A program made the translations under genes and the position numbers. Below are positions 29,576 to 37,939 of a stretch of DNA of 64,000 nucleotides, in pieces. The notes below the pieces were generated by a model. The model was given only the letters and a program-made list of their open reading frames with translations, was not told the DNA's origin and ran no database searches. Numbering within the stretch: position 1 is the first letter of the stretch; each line of letters starts with the position of its first letter. Source of the stretch: Alphaproteobacteria bacterium (lineage in GTDB: Bacteria; Pseudomonadota; Alphaproteobacteria; SP197); contig VGDP01000001.1 of assembly GCA_016869675.1 (NCBI GenBank), forward strand, positions 144,801 to 208,800. The letters are read 5' to 3'.

Positions 29576-30436
29576 CTATCCTTGCGCGGTCAGCACGCCG
29601 ACGCAAACGAACACCAGCACGATGCCGAGGCCCTGGAGCGCGTTGATGCGTTCGCGTAGCACCAGCCACGCCAGCAGCGTGGTCACCGCGCCGAAGGTGG
29701 AGCCGGCGACCGCCGCGATCTCGGGAAACGCGCCCGCGCTGCCCAGCAGCAGGAACAGGTAACCCGCCGTGTCCAGCACGCCCTGCACTGTCAGCACCGG
29801 CAGCCAGCGGCGCGGCAGGCGCGGCCGCTCGCGCCACCAAAGGAACAGCAAGACCAGCGCCGCCAGGCCGATGCCGCGCCCGACCCACAGCGTGGGCAGG
29901 GCGCCGAAGCCGGGCACGACCGCCTGCCCCGACCCAACCGCCACGGCGTAGAACAACGTGGCGGCCGAGGCGATGGCAATGGTGATCCACAGATCGCGCC
30001 GCGCGGCCCGGTCCTGGCCCCCCGGCTCGACGGCCCAGGCCACCAGGACGCTGCCGACGAGGGTTCCCGCCATGGCAATCCACGTGATCACCGAGGGCCG
30101 CGCGCCCAAGGCGACCCAGAACAGGACGATCAGGACCGGGTGCGTCGCCACGATGGGCGCGACCACGGCGATGGGGCCGCGCGCGAGGCCCCTGTAGAGT
30201 AGCAGCAGGAACGCGGTCGACGTCACCCCGTTGAGCGCGACGAGAAGGACGTGCCCTGGCGACCAAGCGATGGTCGGCCGTTCGATCGCGACCCAAAGCG
30301 TCAGGCCGATCGTGCCGACCACCAGCATGCCGAGCAGCGCGCTGGCGTGGCCGACCGCACGGCTGGAGTAGCGCGCGACGAAGTCGGCGGCGCCGAAGCT
30401 CAGCGCGCACAGCGCGCCCCAAGCCGCGGCGCCCAC
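29576..30436 (-). CDS. EamA/DMT-family transporter
   Basis: The 286-residue protein has ten predicted transmembrane helices in two EamA repeats (about residues 1-135 and 150-286), typical of drug/metabolite exporters. Substrate unknown. The GTG at 30436 is the only reasonable start, because the hupE TAG lies in the same frame 15 bases upstream. It follows hupE closely and precedes the GFA gene by five bases, counting from the longer GFA start. Confidence 0.82.
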   Translation of the reverse strand: MGAAAWGALCALSFGAADFVARYSSRAVGHASALLGMLVVGTIGLTLWVAIERPTIAWSPGHVLLVALNGVTSTAFLLLLYRGLARGPIAVVAPIVATHPVLIVLFWVALGARPSVITWIAMAGTLVGSVLVAWAVEPGGQDRAARRDLWITIAIASAATLFYAVAVGSGQAVVPGFGALPTLWVGRGIGLAALVLLFLWWRERPRLPRRWLPVLTVQGVLDTAGYLFLLLGSAGAFPEIAAVAGSTFGAVTTLLAWLVLRERINALQGLGIVLVFVCVGVLTAQG

Positions 30437-30451
30437 GGGCTCGACCCACTG

Positions 30452-31024
30452 CTAGGCGACGAGCAGCACCAACCCCGCCACGGCGATCGCGGACCCGCCG
30501 ATCCGGGCGGCGTCACGGCCGCGCGGCAGCCGGCCGAGCCCGTAGCCCGCCGCGTGCAGCGCCACGGTCGCGAGCACGAAGCCCACGCCATACGTCGCCG
30601 ACGAAGCCGTGGCCGGCAGCTCGGCGCAGTGCGCGTGACCATGCAGCACGGCGAACGCCGCGACGATGGCGCAGCCCACGGCTAGCGACGGCCGGATGGT
30701 CGAGGCGACGATCAGGCCGAGCACCAGCACCGAGGCCGCGATGCCGGCCTCGACGCCCGGCAGGGCCACGCCCGACCAAGCCAGCAGCGCACCCGCGACC
30801 ATCGCGGCCGGGAACGCGGCGATCATTGCGATACCGGCGCGACCGGGGGCGCGCGACGCCCACAGGCCGACCGCCACCATGGCCAGCAGATGATCGAGGC
30901 CCCCGATCGGGTGCGCGAATCCGGAAACGAGACCCTGGCCCACGGCAACGGGTGTGTGAGCCTCGGCGGCGCCTCCCGTCATGACAGCCAGAACGGCGAC
31001 GAATACCGACAGAATGCGAACCAT
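30452..31024 (-). CDS. HupE/UreJ-family protein
   Basis: A 190-residue membrane protein with a cleavable signal peptide ending EAH and about six further helices. The family signature is visible as SGFAHPIGGLDHLLAMVAVG, and histidines recur in VLHGHAHCAEL. HupE/UreJ proteins carry nickel or cobalt across the membrane. No hydrogenase or urease genes are in the window, so the metal and partner are unknown. AGGAGG lies upstream of ATG 31024, supporting it over the codon at 31069. Confidence 0.85.
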   Translation of the reverse strand: MVRILSVFVAVLAVMTGGAAEAHTPVAVGQGLVSGFAHPIGGLDHLLAMVAVGLWASRAPGRAGIAMIAAFPAAMVAGALLAWSGVALPGVEAGIAASVLVLGLIVASTIRPSLAVGCAIVAAFAVLHGHAHCAELPATASSATYGVGFVLATVALHAAGYGLGRLPRGRDAARIGGSAIAVAGLVLLVA

Positions 31025-31079
31025 GAACCGGTTACCCCCTCCTTGAAGCGACTGAGGCGCGATACGCACGACACCCTAC

Positions 31080-33257
31080 TTAGCCCGACCACGGCCCGAC
31101 CAAGTTGCGCAATCCCACCACGAGCTTGTCGGAATCCGCCAGGGCCGCGCGGTTGAGCGGCGCCGAGACCACCGGCGAGGCCAGGCTGCCGGTGACGCGC
31201 AGCACCTCGTGGTCGAGCTGGTCGAACAGGCGTTCCTGTAGCTCTTGCGCGATGCGCGCGCCGATCCCAATGCCCTTGGCGGCCTGCTCGGCGACCAGGA
31301 CCCGGTTGGTCTTGGCGACGCTGGCCGCGATGGTGCTCCAATCGAGCCCCAGAGGATCGAGCGAGCGCAGGTCGATCACCTCGGCGTCGATGCCGCTCGC
31401 CTCGGCCGCGGCGAGCGTGGCGCCGACCATCACGCCCGACGCCAGTACGGTGCACGCCCGCCCCGGCCGGGCGACACGCGCCCGCTCGAACGGGACCAGG
31501 AAGTCGAGATCACCCTTGGGCAGCGATCCTGATGTCTGGAACAGCTCGACGTGCTCGATGACGACGACAGGATCGTCGCAGCGCAGCGCGGCGTTCATCA
31601 GGCCGACATAGTCGTGCGGCGTGGTCGGCGCGACGATGCGCCAGGCCGGGTAGTGGCTGAACAGGCCGCTCGGGTCGCCCGCGTGCTGCGAGCCGTAGCC
31701 GGTGGACGGCGAGACCCGGCAGCGCACCACGACGCGCACGGGGAAATCGCCGCCGAACATGTGGCGCACCTTGGCTATCTGGTTGAACAGCTGGTCCGCC
31801 GCCGACAGGCAGAAATCGCCGAACATGATGTCCACCACCGGGCGCAGGCCCTGCAGCGCTGCGCCCAGCGCCATGCCGAGAAAGCCGTTCTCGCAGATCG
31901 GCGTGGCGAAGATGCGCTCGGGGAAGCGTTCGATCACGCCCCGTGTCGAGCCGCTGACGCCGCCGCGCAGCCGGTGCACGTCCTCGCCCATCACCACGAT
32001 AGTCGGGTCGCGTTCCATGTTGCGCACCAGGACGTCGGCGACGGCCGTAATGTACTTGGCGTCCTCGCGCGCGTTGGCCGGCACGGCGTCGGCCTCCAGC
32101 ACGCGCTGGCCCGCCAGTTCGGATTGATCGCCCCGGATACCGACGTCGACGGTCGCCGGATCGGGCGCCAGGCCGGGGCGCACGACCAGGCGGTTGGCGT
32201 CGCCGGTCACCAGGGCGCTCGTGGCGGCATCGACCAGCGCCCGCGCGCGCGCGTCGAGCCGCGCGGCGCCCGCCTCGTCCAGCACGCCCTGGTCGATCAG
32301 CCGGCGCGGCATGACGACCACGGGGTCGCGCGCGCGCCACGCCTGCTCCTCGTCCTTGGTGCGGTAGCCGAACTCGCTCCCGGGGCGCGGGCCCATCTGG
32401 TGCAGGAACCGGTAGGTCTGCGTCTCGACCAGCACCGGGCCGCCGTGGCGGGCGATGTGGTCCTTGGCCCAGCGCATGGCCGCGCGCACCGCCACCGCGT
32501 CCATGCCGTCGGTCTCGACGCCAGGGAACCCCAGCATCGGCCCGCGAGAGGTGAGCCGGATCTCACGCGTCTGTTCGGCGAGCGCGGTCGAGACCGCGTA
32601 ATAGTTGTTCTCGACGAAGAAGATGACCGGCAGGCCGTAGAGCGCCGCCAGGTTCATGGCCTCGTAAGCGGCGCCGTTCATGATGGTGCCGTCGCCGAAG
32701 AACGACACGGCGAGCGAGCCGGTGCCCAGCACCTTGGCCGCCAGACCGTAGCCGGCGGCGTGTGGCAGGTTGCCGCCGATGATGGCGCTGGTGCCGGGGA
32801 TGCCCGCCGGCGCCCAGCGCATGTGCATCGAGCCGCCGCGCCCGCCGCAGAAGCCATCCTTGAGTCCCATGATCTCGGCCAGCGCGCGACGGGTCAGCAC
32901 CATCGCCTCGGCCGGCAGCGCATCGCGGCGCGGGTCATAGCCGGCCGGCAGCATGGTGTTCAGCAGCTTGGCCAGGATCTGGTGGTGCGCACGATGCGTG
33001 CCGTTGATCGTGTCGGTCGTCGCCAGCTCGATCATGGCGCCGACGGCGCCGGCTTCCTGGCCGATGCTGGCGTGGGCGGGGCCGTGGATCAGGCCGGCGC
33101 CGTGCAACTCCAGGACCTTCTCCTCGAAGCGCCGGATGATCAGGACTTGCTCGAGCATGCGCGCGAGCACGCCCGCGTCCTCGGCGCGCCAGTCGGCGTC
33201 GTCGACGCCGAGGCGGATCCAGGGTTGTTCGGTGGCGATCCGTTCGGTGCGCGCCAT
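31080..33257 (-). CDS. Single-chain thiamine-dependent E1 dehydrogenase (alpha-beta fusion)
   Basis: The 725-residue protein joins both halves of a 2-oxoacid or acetoin dehydrogenase E1. Residues about 1-330 are the alpha part, with the thiamine diphosphate motif from GDGTIMNGAAYEAMNLAALY to ENN; residues about 395-725 are the beta transketolase-like part, with VMGEDV, GFLGMALGAALQGLRPVVDI and the C-terminal domain. No E2 or E3 gene is nearby, so it either uses an E2 encoded elsewhere or acts outside a classical complex. ATG 33257 gives the normal start. The 2-oxo substrate cannot be inferred. Confidence 0.85.
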   Translation of the reverse strand: MARTERIATEQPWIRLGVDDADWRAEDAGVLARMLEQVLIIRRFEEKVLELHGAGLIHGPAHASIGQEAGAVGAMIELATTDTINGTHRAHHQILAKLLNTMLPAGYDPRRDALPAEAMVLTRRALAEIMGLKDGFCGGRGGSMHMRWAPAGIPGTSAIIGGNLPHAAGYGLAAKVLGTGSLAVSFFGDGTIMNGAAYEAMNLAALYGLPVIFFVENNYYAVSTALAEQTREIRLTSRGPMLGFPGVETDGMDAVAVRAAMRWAKDHIARHGGPVLVETQTYRFLHQMGPRPGSEFGYRTKDEEQAWRARDPVVVMPRRLIDQGVLDEAGAARLDARARALVDAATSALVTGDANRLVVRPGLAPDPATVDVGIRGDQSELAGQRVLEADAVPANAREDAKYITAVADVLVRNMERDPTIVVMGEDVHRLRGGVSGSTRGVIERFPERIFATPICENGFLGMALGAALQGLRPVVDIMFGDFCLSAADQLFNQIAKVRHMFGGDFPVRVVVRCRVSPSTGYGSQHAGDPSGLFSHYPAWRIVAPTTPHDYVGLMNAALRCDDPVVVIEHVELFQTSGSLPKGDLDFLVPFERARVARPGRACTVLASGVMVGATLAAAEASGIDAEVIDLRSLDPLGLDWSTIAASVAKTNRVLVAEQAAKGIGIGARIAQELQERLFDQLDHEVLRVTGSLASPVVSAPLNRAALADSDKLVVGLRNLVGPWSG

Positions 33258-33355
33258 GGCGCGCGATCTTGGTTGGCGTCGCGGCACGAAGCAAGCCCGA
33301 CCTTGACGCCGGCCGGCCTCGAGCCTCGAATGACTGCGGACCCCGGAGGACCGCG

Positions 33356-34756
33356 ATGACCAGTCAGCCCAACTCGACCGCCGCCCGCGACATCGCCTAC
33401 CACATGCACTCGCAGACCAACCTGCGCGCGCACGAGACCCGCGGTCCCCTGGTCATGGCCCGGGGCGACGGGGTCCACGTCATCGACGACGCGGGCAACC
33501 GCTACCTCGAGGGCATGTCGGGACTGTGGTGCACGGCGCTCGGCTTCAGCGAGCGGCGGCTGGCCGAGGCGGCGGCGCGTCAGCTCGATCGCCTGCCCTA
33601 CTACCACACGTTCTACGGCCGCTCGGCCGAAATCACCGTCGATCTGGCCGAGACCCTGGTCGGCCTGGCGCCCGTGCCCATGAGCAAGGCGTTCTTCGTG
33701 ACCTCGGGTTCGGAAGCCAACGAGACCATGATCAAGCTGGCCTGGTACTACCACGCGGCGCGCGGCAAGCCTGGCAAGTACAAGGTCATAGCGCGGGCGC
33801 GCGCCTTCCACGGCATCACCATCGTCGCCGGCAGCCTGACCGGCCTGCCGGTGCTGCACCGGGATTTCCGTCTGCCCCTGCCCGGCTTTCTGCACGCCCG
33901 TTGCCCCCACGCCTACCGCGAGGCCGCGCCCGACGAGACATTGGAGGCCTTCGCCGACCGCCTGGCCGCCGAACTCGACGCCACGATCCAGGCCGAGGGA
34001 CCCGATACGGTGGCGGCGTTCATCGCCGAGCCGGTGCAGGGCGCCGGTGGCATCGTGGTGCCGCCCGCCAGCTACTTCCCCAAGATCCAGGAGGTGCTGC
34101 GCCGCCACGACGTGCTGGCCCTGGCTGACGAGGTGATCTGCGGCTTCGGCCGCACCGGACGCTGGTTCGGCAGCGAGACGCTGGGCTACCGCCCCGCCAT
34201 GATGTCCATGGGCAAGGCGCTGACCGCCGGCTACCTGCCCATGGCGGCGGTCCTGATCGACGAGGACGTCTACCGTACCGTCGCCGACAACAGCGCCAGG
34301 ATCGGCGTGTTCGGCCACGGCTTCACCCATTCGGGCAACCCGACCTGCGCCGCCGTGGCGCTGGAAGCCATCGCGATCTACCGCGAGGGCGAACTGGTCC
34401 CGCGCGCGGCTCGGCTCGGCATGCTGCTGCACGACCGGCTGGCCGGCTTGCGCGACCACCCTCTGGTCGGCGAGGTCCGGGGCATCGGCCTGCTGGTCGG
34501 CGTCGAGCTGGTGGCCGACAAGGCCACCCGGCGCGCCTTCGACCCAGCGCTCCGGGTCGGCGCCTACGCCGACGACCGGGCCCTGGCCCACGGCCTGGTC
34601 GTGCGCGCGCTGGGCAACACGCTCGCGCTCTGCCCACCCCTGGTCATTGAGGAGCAGCACGTCGACCAGATCGTCGAGCGACTGACGCGCGCGATCGACG
34701 ATACCGAGGCCTGGGTCGAGCGCGAGGGCCTGCGCCAAGCGCCGCCAGCCGCCTGA
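33356..34756 (+). CDS. Class III PLP aminotransferase
   Basis: The 466-residue protein belongs to the omega-aminotransferase group (beta-alanine:pyruvate, putrescine:pyruvate and similar). It shows the phosphate-binding TSGSEANETMIKLA, the RAFHGITI strand, the cofactor aspartate in LALADEVICGFGRTG and the Schiff-base lysine in MSMGKALTAGYLP. The donor is likely a primary amine rather than an alpha-amino acid, by family. The preferred start is ATG 33356, with GGAGG upstream; it is divergent from the E1 gene with a 98-base gap. Confidence 0.88.
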   Translation: MTSQPNSTAARDIAYHMHSQTNLRAHETRGPLVMARGDGVHVIDDAGNRYLEGMSGLWCTALGFSERRLAEAAARQLDRLPYYHTFYGRSAEITVDLAETLVGLAPVPMSKAFFVTSGSEANETMIKLAWYYHAARGKPGKYKVIARARAFHGITIVAGSLTGLPVLHRDFRLPLPGFLHARCPHAYREAAPDETLEAFADRLAAELDATIQAEGPDTVAAFIAEPVQGAGGIVVPPASYFPKIQEVLRRHDVLALADEVICGFGRTGRWFGSETLGYRPAMMSMGKALTAGYLPMAAVLIDEDVYRTVADNSARIGVFGHGFTHSGNPTCAAVALEAIAIYREGELVPRAARLGMLLHDRLAGLRDHPLVGEVRGIGLLVGVELVADKATRRAFDPALRVGAYADDRALAHGLVVRALGNTLALCPPLVIEEQHVDQIVERLTRAIDDTEAWVEREGLRQAPPAA

Positions 34757-34847
34757 TCGCGGCCCTCAGGCGGCACACGGCTTGCATTGATCCTCCCGAA
34801 CGCCGCATGCTGTAGCGCGGCCGGGTTAACGGGAGTTCACCAAGGCC

Positions 34848-35687
34848 ATGCAATCGGCCTACGTTCGAGACTACCAGGAGCACGGATTCGCCGTGGTGCG
34901 CGGCGTTTTCGCCGCCCACGAGGTGACTGCGCTGGCCGAGGCCTTCAACCGCGTGCACGAACGCGGCATGGCCTACCCCGCCAGCTATCGTGACGGCAAC
35001 GTGCTGTTCCGCCAGGGCCGCGACGCGCGCCTGGGCCGGGTGTTGCGCCTGGTCCAATGGCCGTCCTATTTCGACACAACCCTCGACCGCATGCGCAAGG
35101 ATCTGCGCATGCTGGCGATCCTCGCCCCGCTGATCGGCGAGGACATCAAGCAGATCATCAACCAGATGCACTGGAAGACGCCCGGCGCGGCGGCGACCGA
35201 GTTCGGCTATCACCAGGACATCCGGTTCCGCCGCCCACGCGAGGCGTACCGCAATACCCTGTGGTCCTACGTGCAGACCGGCACCGCTATCGACCGCCAT
35301 CGAGCGATGAACGGCGGCATGACCTTCCTGCCGGGCAGCCATCGGCTGGGCGAGCTCGACATCCCCGGCCAGGGCGCCGTGATGGACCAGGCGGCCGAGG
35401 CGGCGGCGCTCGAGGGCCTCGGCCTCGACAGCGCCAAGCTCGTCAGACTGGAACTGGAGCCGGGCGACATGGCGCTGTGGAACCTCTACGCCGTGCACGG
35501 CTCGCACACCAACCGATCCGTCATGGACCGGCGCTTCTACATCAACGGCTACGTGCGCGCGGACGATTGCGATCGCGGTGCGTGGACCTTCCGCCGGGGC
35601 GCGCCGGTCGACCTGGGCGCGCCGGTGCTGATCCACTACGACGATCTCTACCGGCGCCCCGGCCCGCACTTCGTCGACGCAGCCTGA
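34848..35687 (+). CDS. Phytanoyl-CoA dioxygenase family protein
   Basis: A 279-residue Fe(II)/2-oxoglutarate oxygenase of the PhyH family. The metal triad is seen as H122 and D124 in GYHQDIRF, with the distal histidine at H217 or H220 in VHGSHTNRS; R223 is a good candidate for 2-oxoglutarate binding. Family members hydroxylate diverse small molecules, including ectoine, but this protein lacks clear EctD motifs. It follows the aminotransferase on the same strand after 91 bases and ends just before a repeat block. Confidence 0.83.
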   Translation: MQSAYVRDYQEHGFAVVRGVFAAHEVTALAEAFNRVHERGMAYPASYRDGNVLFRQGRDARLGRVLRLVQWPSYFDTTLDRMRKDLRMLAILAPLIGEDIKQIINQMHWKTPGAAATEFGYHQDIRFRRPREAYRNTLWSYVQTGTAIDRHRAMNGGMTFLPGSHRLGELDIPGQGAVMDQAAEAAALEGLGLDSAKLVRLELEPGDMALWNLYAVHGSHTNRSVMDRRFYINGYVRADDCDRGAWTFRRGAPVDLGAPVLIHYDDLYRRPGPHFVDAA

Positions 35688-35701
35688 TCGCGCGGTGCGT
35701 T

Positions 35702-35862
35702 CCTAGAGCGAGAACCGATCACATGGAATCACACCGTGATCCCATGTGATCGGGCAAGCCGCTCTAGCTTGTTGAATCGCGAGCAACCCTTTTTGAATCG
35801 CGAGCAACCCTTTCCGATCAGGCTGAACCAAAGTGGTTCAGCCTGATCGGAAGTTGCTCTAG
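35702..35862. repeat. Palindromic intergenic repeat mosaic, copy 2
   Basis: This contains a CCTAGAGC...GCTCTAG hairpin (35702-35767) with inner arms CCGATCACATGG / CCATGTGATCGG. It is followed by a direct duplication of about 21 bases containing GAATCGCGAGCAACCC (35773-35813) and a perfect 17-base inverted repeat CCGATCAGGCTGAACCA / TGGTTCAGCCTGATCGG (35814-35850), closed by TTGCTCTAG. Its central part is the reverse complement of the mosaic at 27.8 kb. Confidence 0.85.
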
Positions 35863-36034
35863 CCTCCCAACGTCATTCCGTGGCGGCTGTCCGGCCCGCC
35901 GGGCGGCTCGTGCATCGAGGCGAGCCTCGGGCGCGCTCCTCAGCCCCAGTGGGGCCTGTGGGGACCAAGGAACGACCCCGTCCGCCCTGAGGTGGCCGCG
36001 CAGCGGCCCACGAAGGGCCTGCCCGGACGATTCC
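35863..36034. other. Intergenic segment without a gene
   Basis: No convincing reading frame or RNA is seen. The segment carries short inverted tracts such as GGCCGCGCAGCGGCC near 35993-36007 and CCCTGAGG...GAAGGGC, like degenerate interspersed repeats, and ends at the stop of the leftward deacylase gene. Confidence 0.5.
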
Positions 36035-37024
36035 CTACGAAGCAGCGTCGCGCGCCAGGTGCGATACGCAGTCGCCGCGCTCGACGCGCGCCGGCTGGCG
36101 CAGGCAGACCACCAGACCGGCGGCGCTGTAGCGGCACGTGACCGGTTCGCGCAGCGGTTCATCGGGGAAGTGAATCCGGCCACAGGGCTGCCCGGCGGCA
36201 ACCGTATCGCCCAGCGCTACCAGGGGCTCGAACAGGCCGGTCGCCGAGGCGAATGCGTAGAAGGCGCGCGCCGGCGTCTCCATGGGCCGGCTCTGCGACG
36301 GCTCCGGCTTGCCGGCCACGATTCCCATGTGGCGGAGCGCGTTGCGCAGGCCGCGCTCGACCACGGCCAGGCACGCGGGCTTGACCGTGCCCGCGCCGCC
36401 GAACTCGCCGCTTACCGCGGGCACGCCGCGCCGCGCCGCCGCGATCTCAGCCATGCGAGGGTCGACCGCGTCCCAGATCATCGAGATCGGCGCGCCGAAC
36501 GCGGCCAGCAGCGCGCGCGCCTTGGCGTCCACCGCCGCCTCGCCGTGCAGGCAGATCGAGGCGAGCGGCAGATAGTCCATGGACGTGCCACCCGAATGGA
36601 TATCGATGAGGGCGTCGACCTGCGGGAACAGAACGGTGTCGTAGTAGTGCGCCATGGCGAAGGTGGGCGTGCCATCGGCGCTGCCGGGAAAGGCACGGTT
36701 GAGGTTCCCTTCGTCCAGCGGCGAGGTGCGTACGCCTGCCCCGGCCGCCGCGACGTTGGCCATGGGGATGATGATGATACGGCCCTTGATCGCGCGCGCC
36801 TCCGTCTCGCGCGCCAGGCGCAGCAGCGCCACCTGCCCTTCGTACTCGTCCCCATGGTTGCCGCCCATGAGCAGCGCGGTCGGGCCCGCGCCGTTGCGGA
36901 TCACGGCGATGGGTGTCGCCACGTGACCGTAGCCGGAGCGCGTCACCGAATGGGCGGCGTAGAGGTACCCGGCGTGTTTGCCCTCGGCGTCCAGATCGAT
37001 ATCCGCCCACACCCGGCTGGTCAT
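36035..37024 (-). CDS. DoeB-like succinylglutamate desuccinylase/aspartoacylase family protein, second copy
   Basis: The 329-residue zinc hydrolase has the same motifs as the protein at 26176-27189: GGNHGDEYEG, RTSPLDEGNLNRAFPGSADG, LIDIHSGGTS and the GEFGGAGTV glutamate region. It is clearly diverged from that copy, so it is probably an older paralogue rather than a recent duplicate. It overlaps the HMG-CoA lyase stop by four bases and is the last gene of the leucine-degradation operon, a placement that does not fit a known step of that pathway. Confidence 0.83.
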   Translation of the reverse strand: MTSRVWADIDLDAEGKHAGYLYAAHSVTRSGYGHVATPIAVIRNGAGPTALLMGGNHGDEYEGQVALLRLARETEARAIKGRIIIIPMANVAAAGAGVRTSPLDEGNLNRAFPGSADGTPTFAMAHYYDTVLFPQVDALIDIHSGGTSMDYLPLASICLHGEAAVDAKARALLAAFGAPISMIWDAVDPRMAEIAAARRGVPAVSGEFGGAGTVKPACLAVVERGLRNALRHMGIVAGKPEPSQSRPMETPARAFYAFASATGLFEPLVALGDTVAAGQPCGRIHFPDEPLREPVTCRYSAAGLVVCLRQPARVERGDCVSHLARDAAS

Positions 37025-37938
37025 GACTTGCGCTCCTCCCCTGGTCTACCCCTCGCCCGCGCGACCTTGGAATCCGGGGCTCGGCCGAGGGCATCGGCGA
37101 TAAACCACGACGCGCCGATCAGGGCGCCGAGGTCGACGCCGGTGCGGACCCCCAGGCCGTCGAGCATGAAGATCACGTCCTCGGTCGCGACGTTGCCGGT
37201 GGCACCGCGCGCGTAGGGGCAGCCGCCGAGCCCGGCGATTGAGGCGTCTAGGGTCGCGATGCCGAGCTCCATGACGGCATAGACGTTGGCGAGCGCCTGG
37301 CCGTAGGTGTCGTGGAAGTGGGCGGCGAGCCGGTCCAGGGGCACCCGTTCCGCGACCGCCCGGATCATCGCCTGGGCCGCCCCCGGCGTGCCAACACCGA
37401 TGGTGTCGCCGAGCGAAACCTCGTAGCAGCCGAGGGTCATGAGCCGTTGCGCCACGGCGGCCACGTCGGCCGGCGCAATGACACCTTCGTAGGGGCACCC
37501 GAGCACGCAGCTCACGTAGCCGCGCACCGGCACGCCGCGCGCCTTGGCGGCCACGCACACGGGCGCGAAGCGATCGAGGCTTTCGGCGATCGAGCAGTTG
37601 ATGTTGCGACGGCTGAAGCTCTCGGACGCCGCGGCGAACACGGCGACCTCGTCGGCGCCCGAGGCGAGCGCCGCCTCGAAGCCCTGCATGTTCGGCGTCA
37701 ACGCGGAGTAGCGGGTGCCCGGCCGGCGCGTGACGAGGCGAAAGACCTCGGCCGAATCGGCCATCACTGGCACCCACTTGGGCGAGACGAAGCTGCCGGT
37801 CTCGACCATGGGCAGACCGGCGCCGGCCAGCCGCTCGACCAGCGCCGCCTTGGTCGCCGCCGGCACCGCCTGCTTCTCGTTCTGCAGGCCGTCGCGCGGG
37901 CCGACCTCGACGACACGGACGGACGTGGGCAGCGCCAT
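37021..37938 (-). CDS. Hydroxymethylglutaryl-CoA lyase
   Basis: It splits HMG-CoA to acetyl-CoA and acetoacetate, the final step of leucine degradation. The 305-residue TIM-barrel protein begins with VVEVGPRDGLQNEKQ, which holds metal and substrate residues, and has the HMGL signature region GYVSCVLGCPYEG, the metal histidines in AHFHDTYGQAL, and GLGGCPYARGATGNVATED with the active-site cysteine. It starts one base after the liuD stop. In liu nomenclature this is liuE. Confidence 0.95.
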   Translation of the reverse strand: MALPTSVRVVEVGPRDGLQNEKQAVPAATKAALVERLAGAGLPMVETGSFVSPKWVPVMADSAEVFRLVTRRPGTRYSALTPNMQGFEAALASGADEVAVFAAASESFSRRNINCSIAESLDRFAPVCVAAKARGVPVRGYVSCVLGCPYEGVIAPADVAAVAQRLMTLGCYEVSLGDTIGVGTPGAAQAMIRAVAERVPLDRLAAHFHDTYGQALANVYAVMELGIATLDASIAGLGGCPYARGATGNVATEDVIFMLDGLGVRTGVDLGALIGASWFIADALGRAPDSKVARARGRPGEERKS

Positions 37939-37939
37939 G

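Noticed and set aside
31551-33359. 602-codon rightward open frame opposite the E1 gene
   Set aside because: No domain, shadow composition, and the E1 protein on the other strand has all cofactor motifs.
27813-35862. CRISPR array
   Set aside because: The repeats are a few palindromes with unequal spacing and no regular spacers; no cas gene is present.
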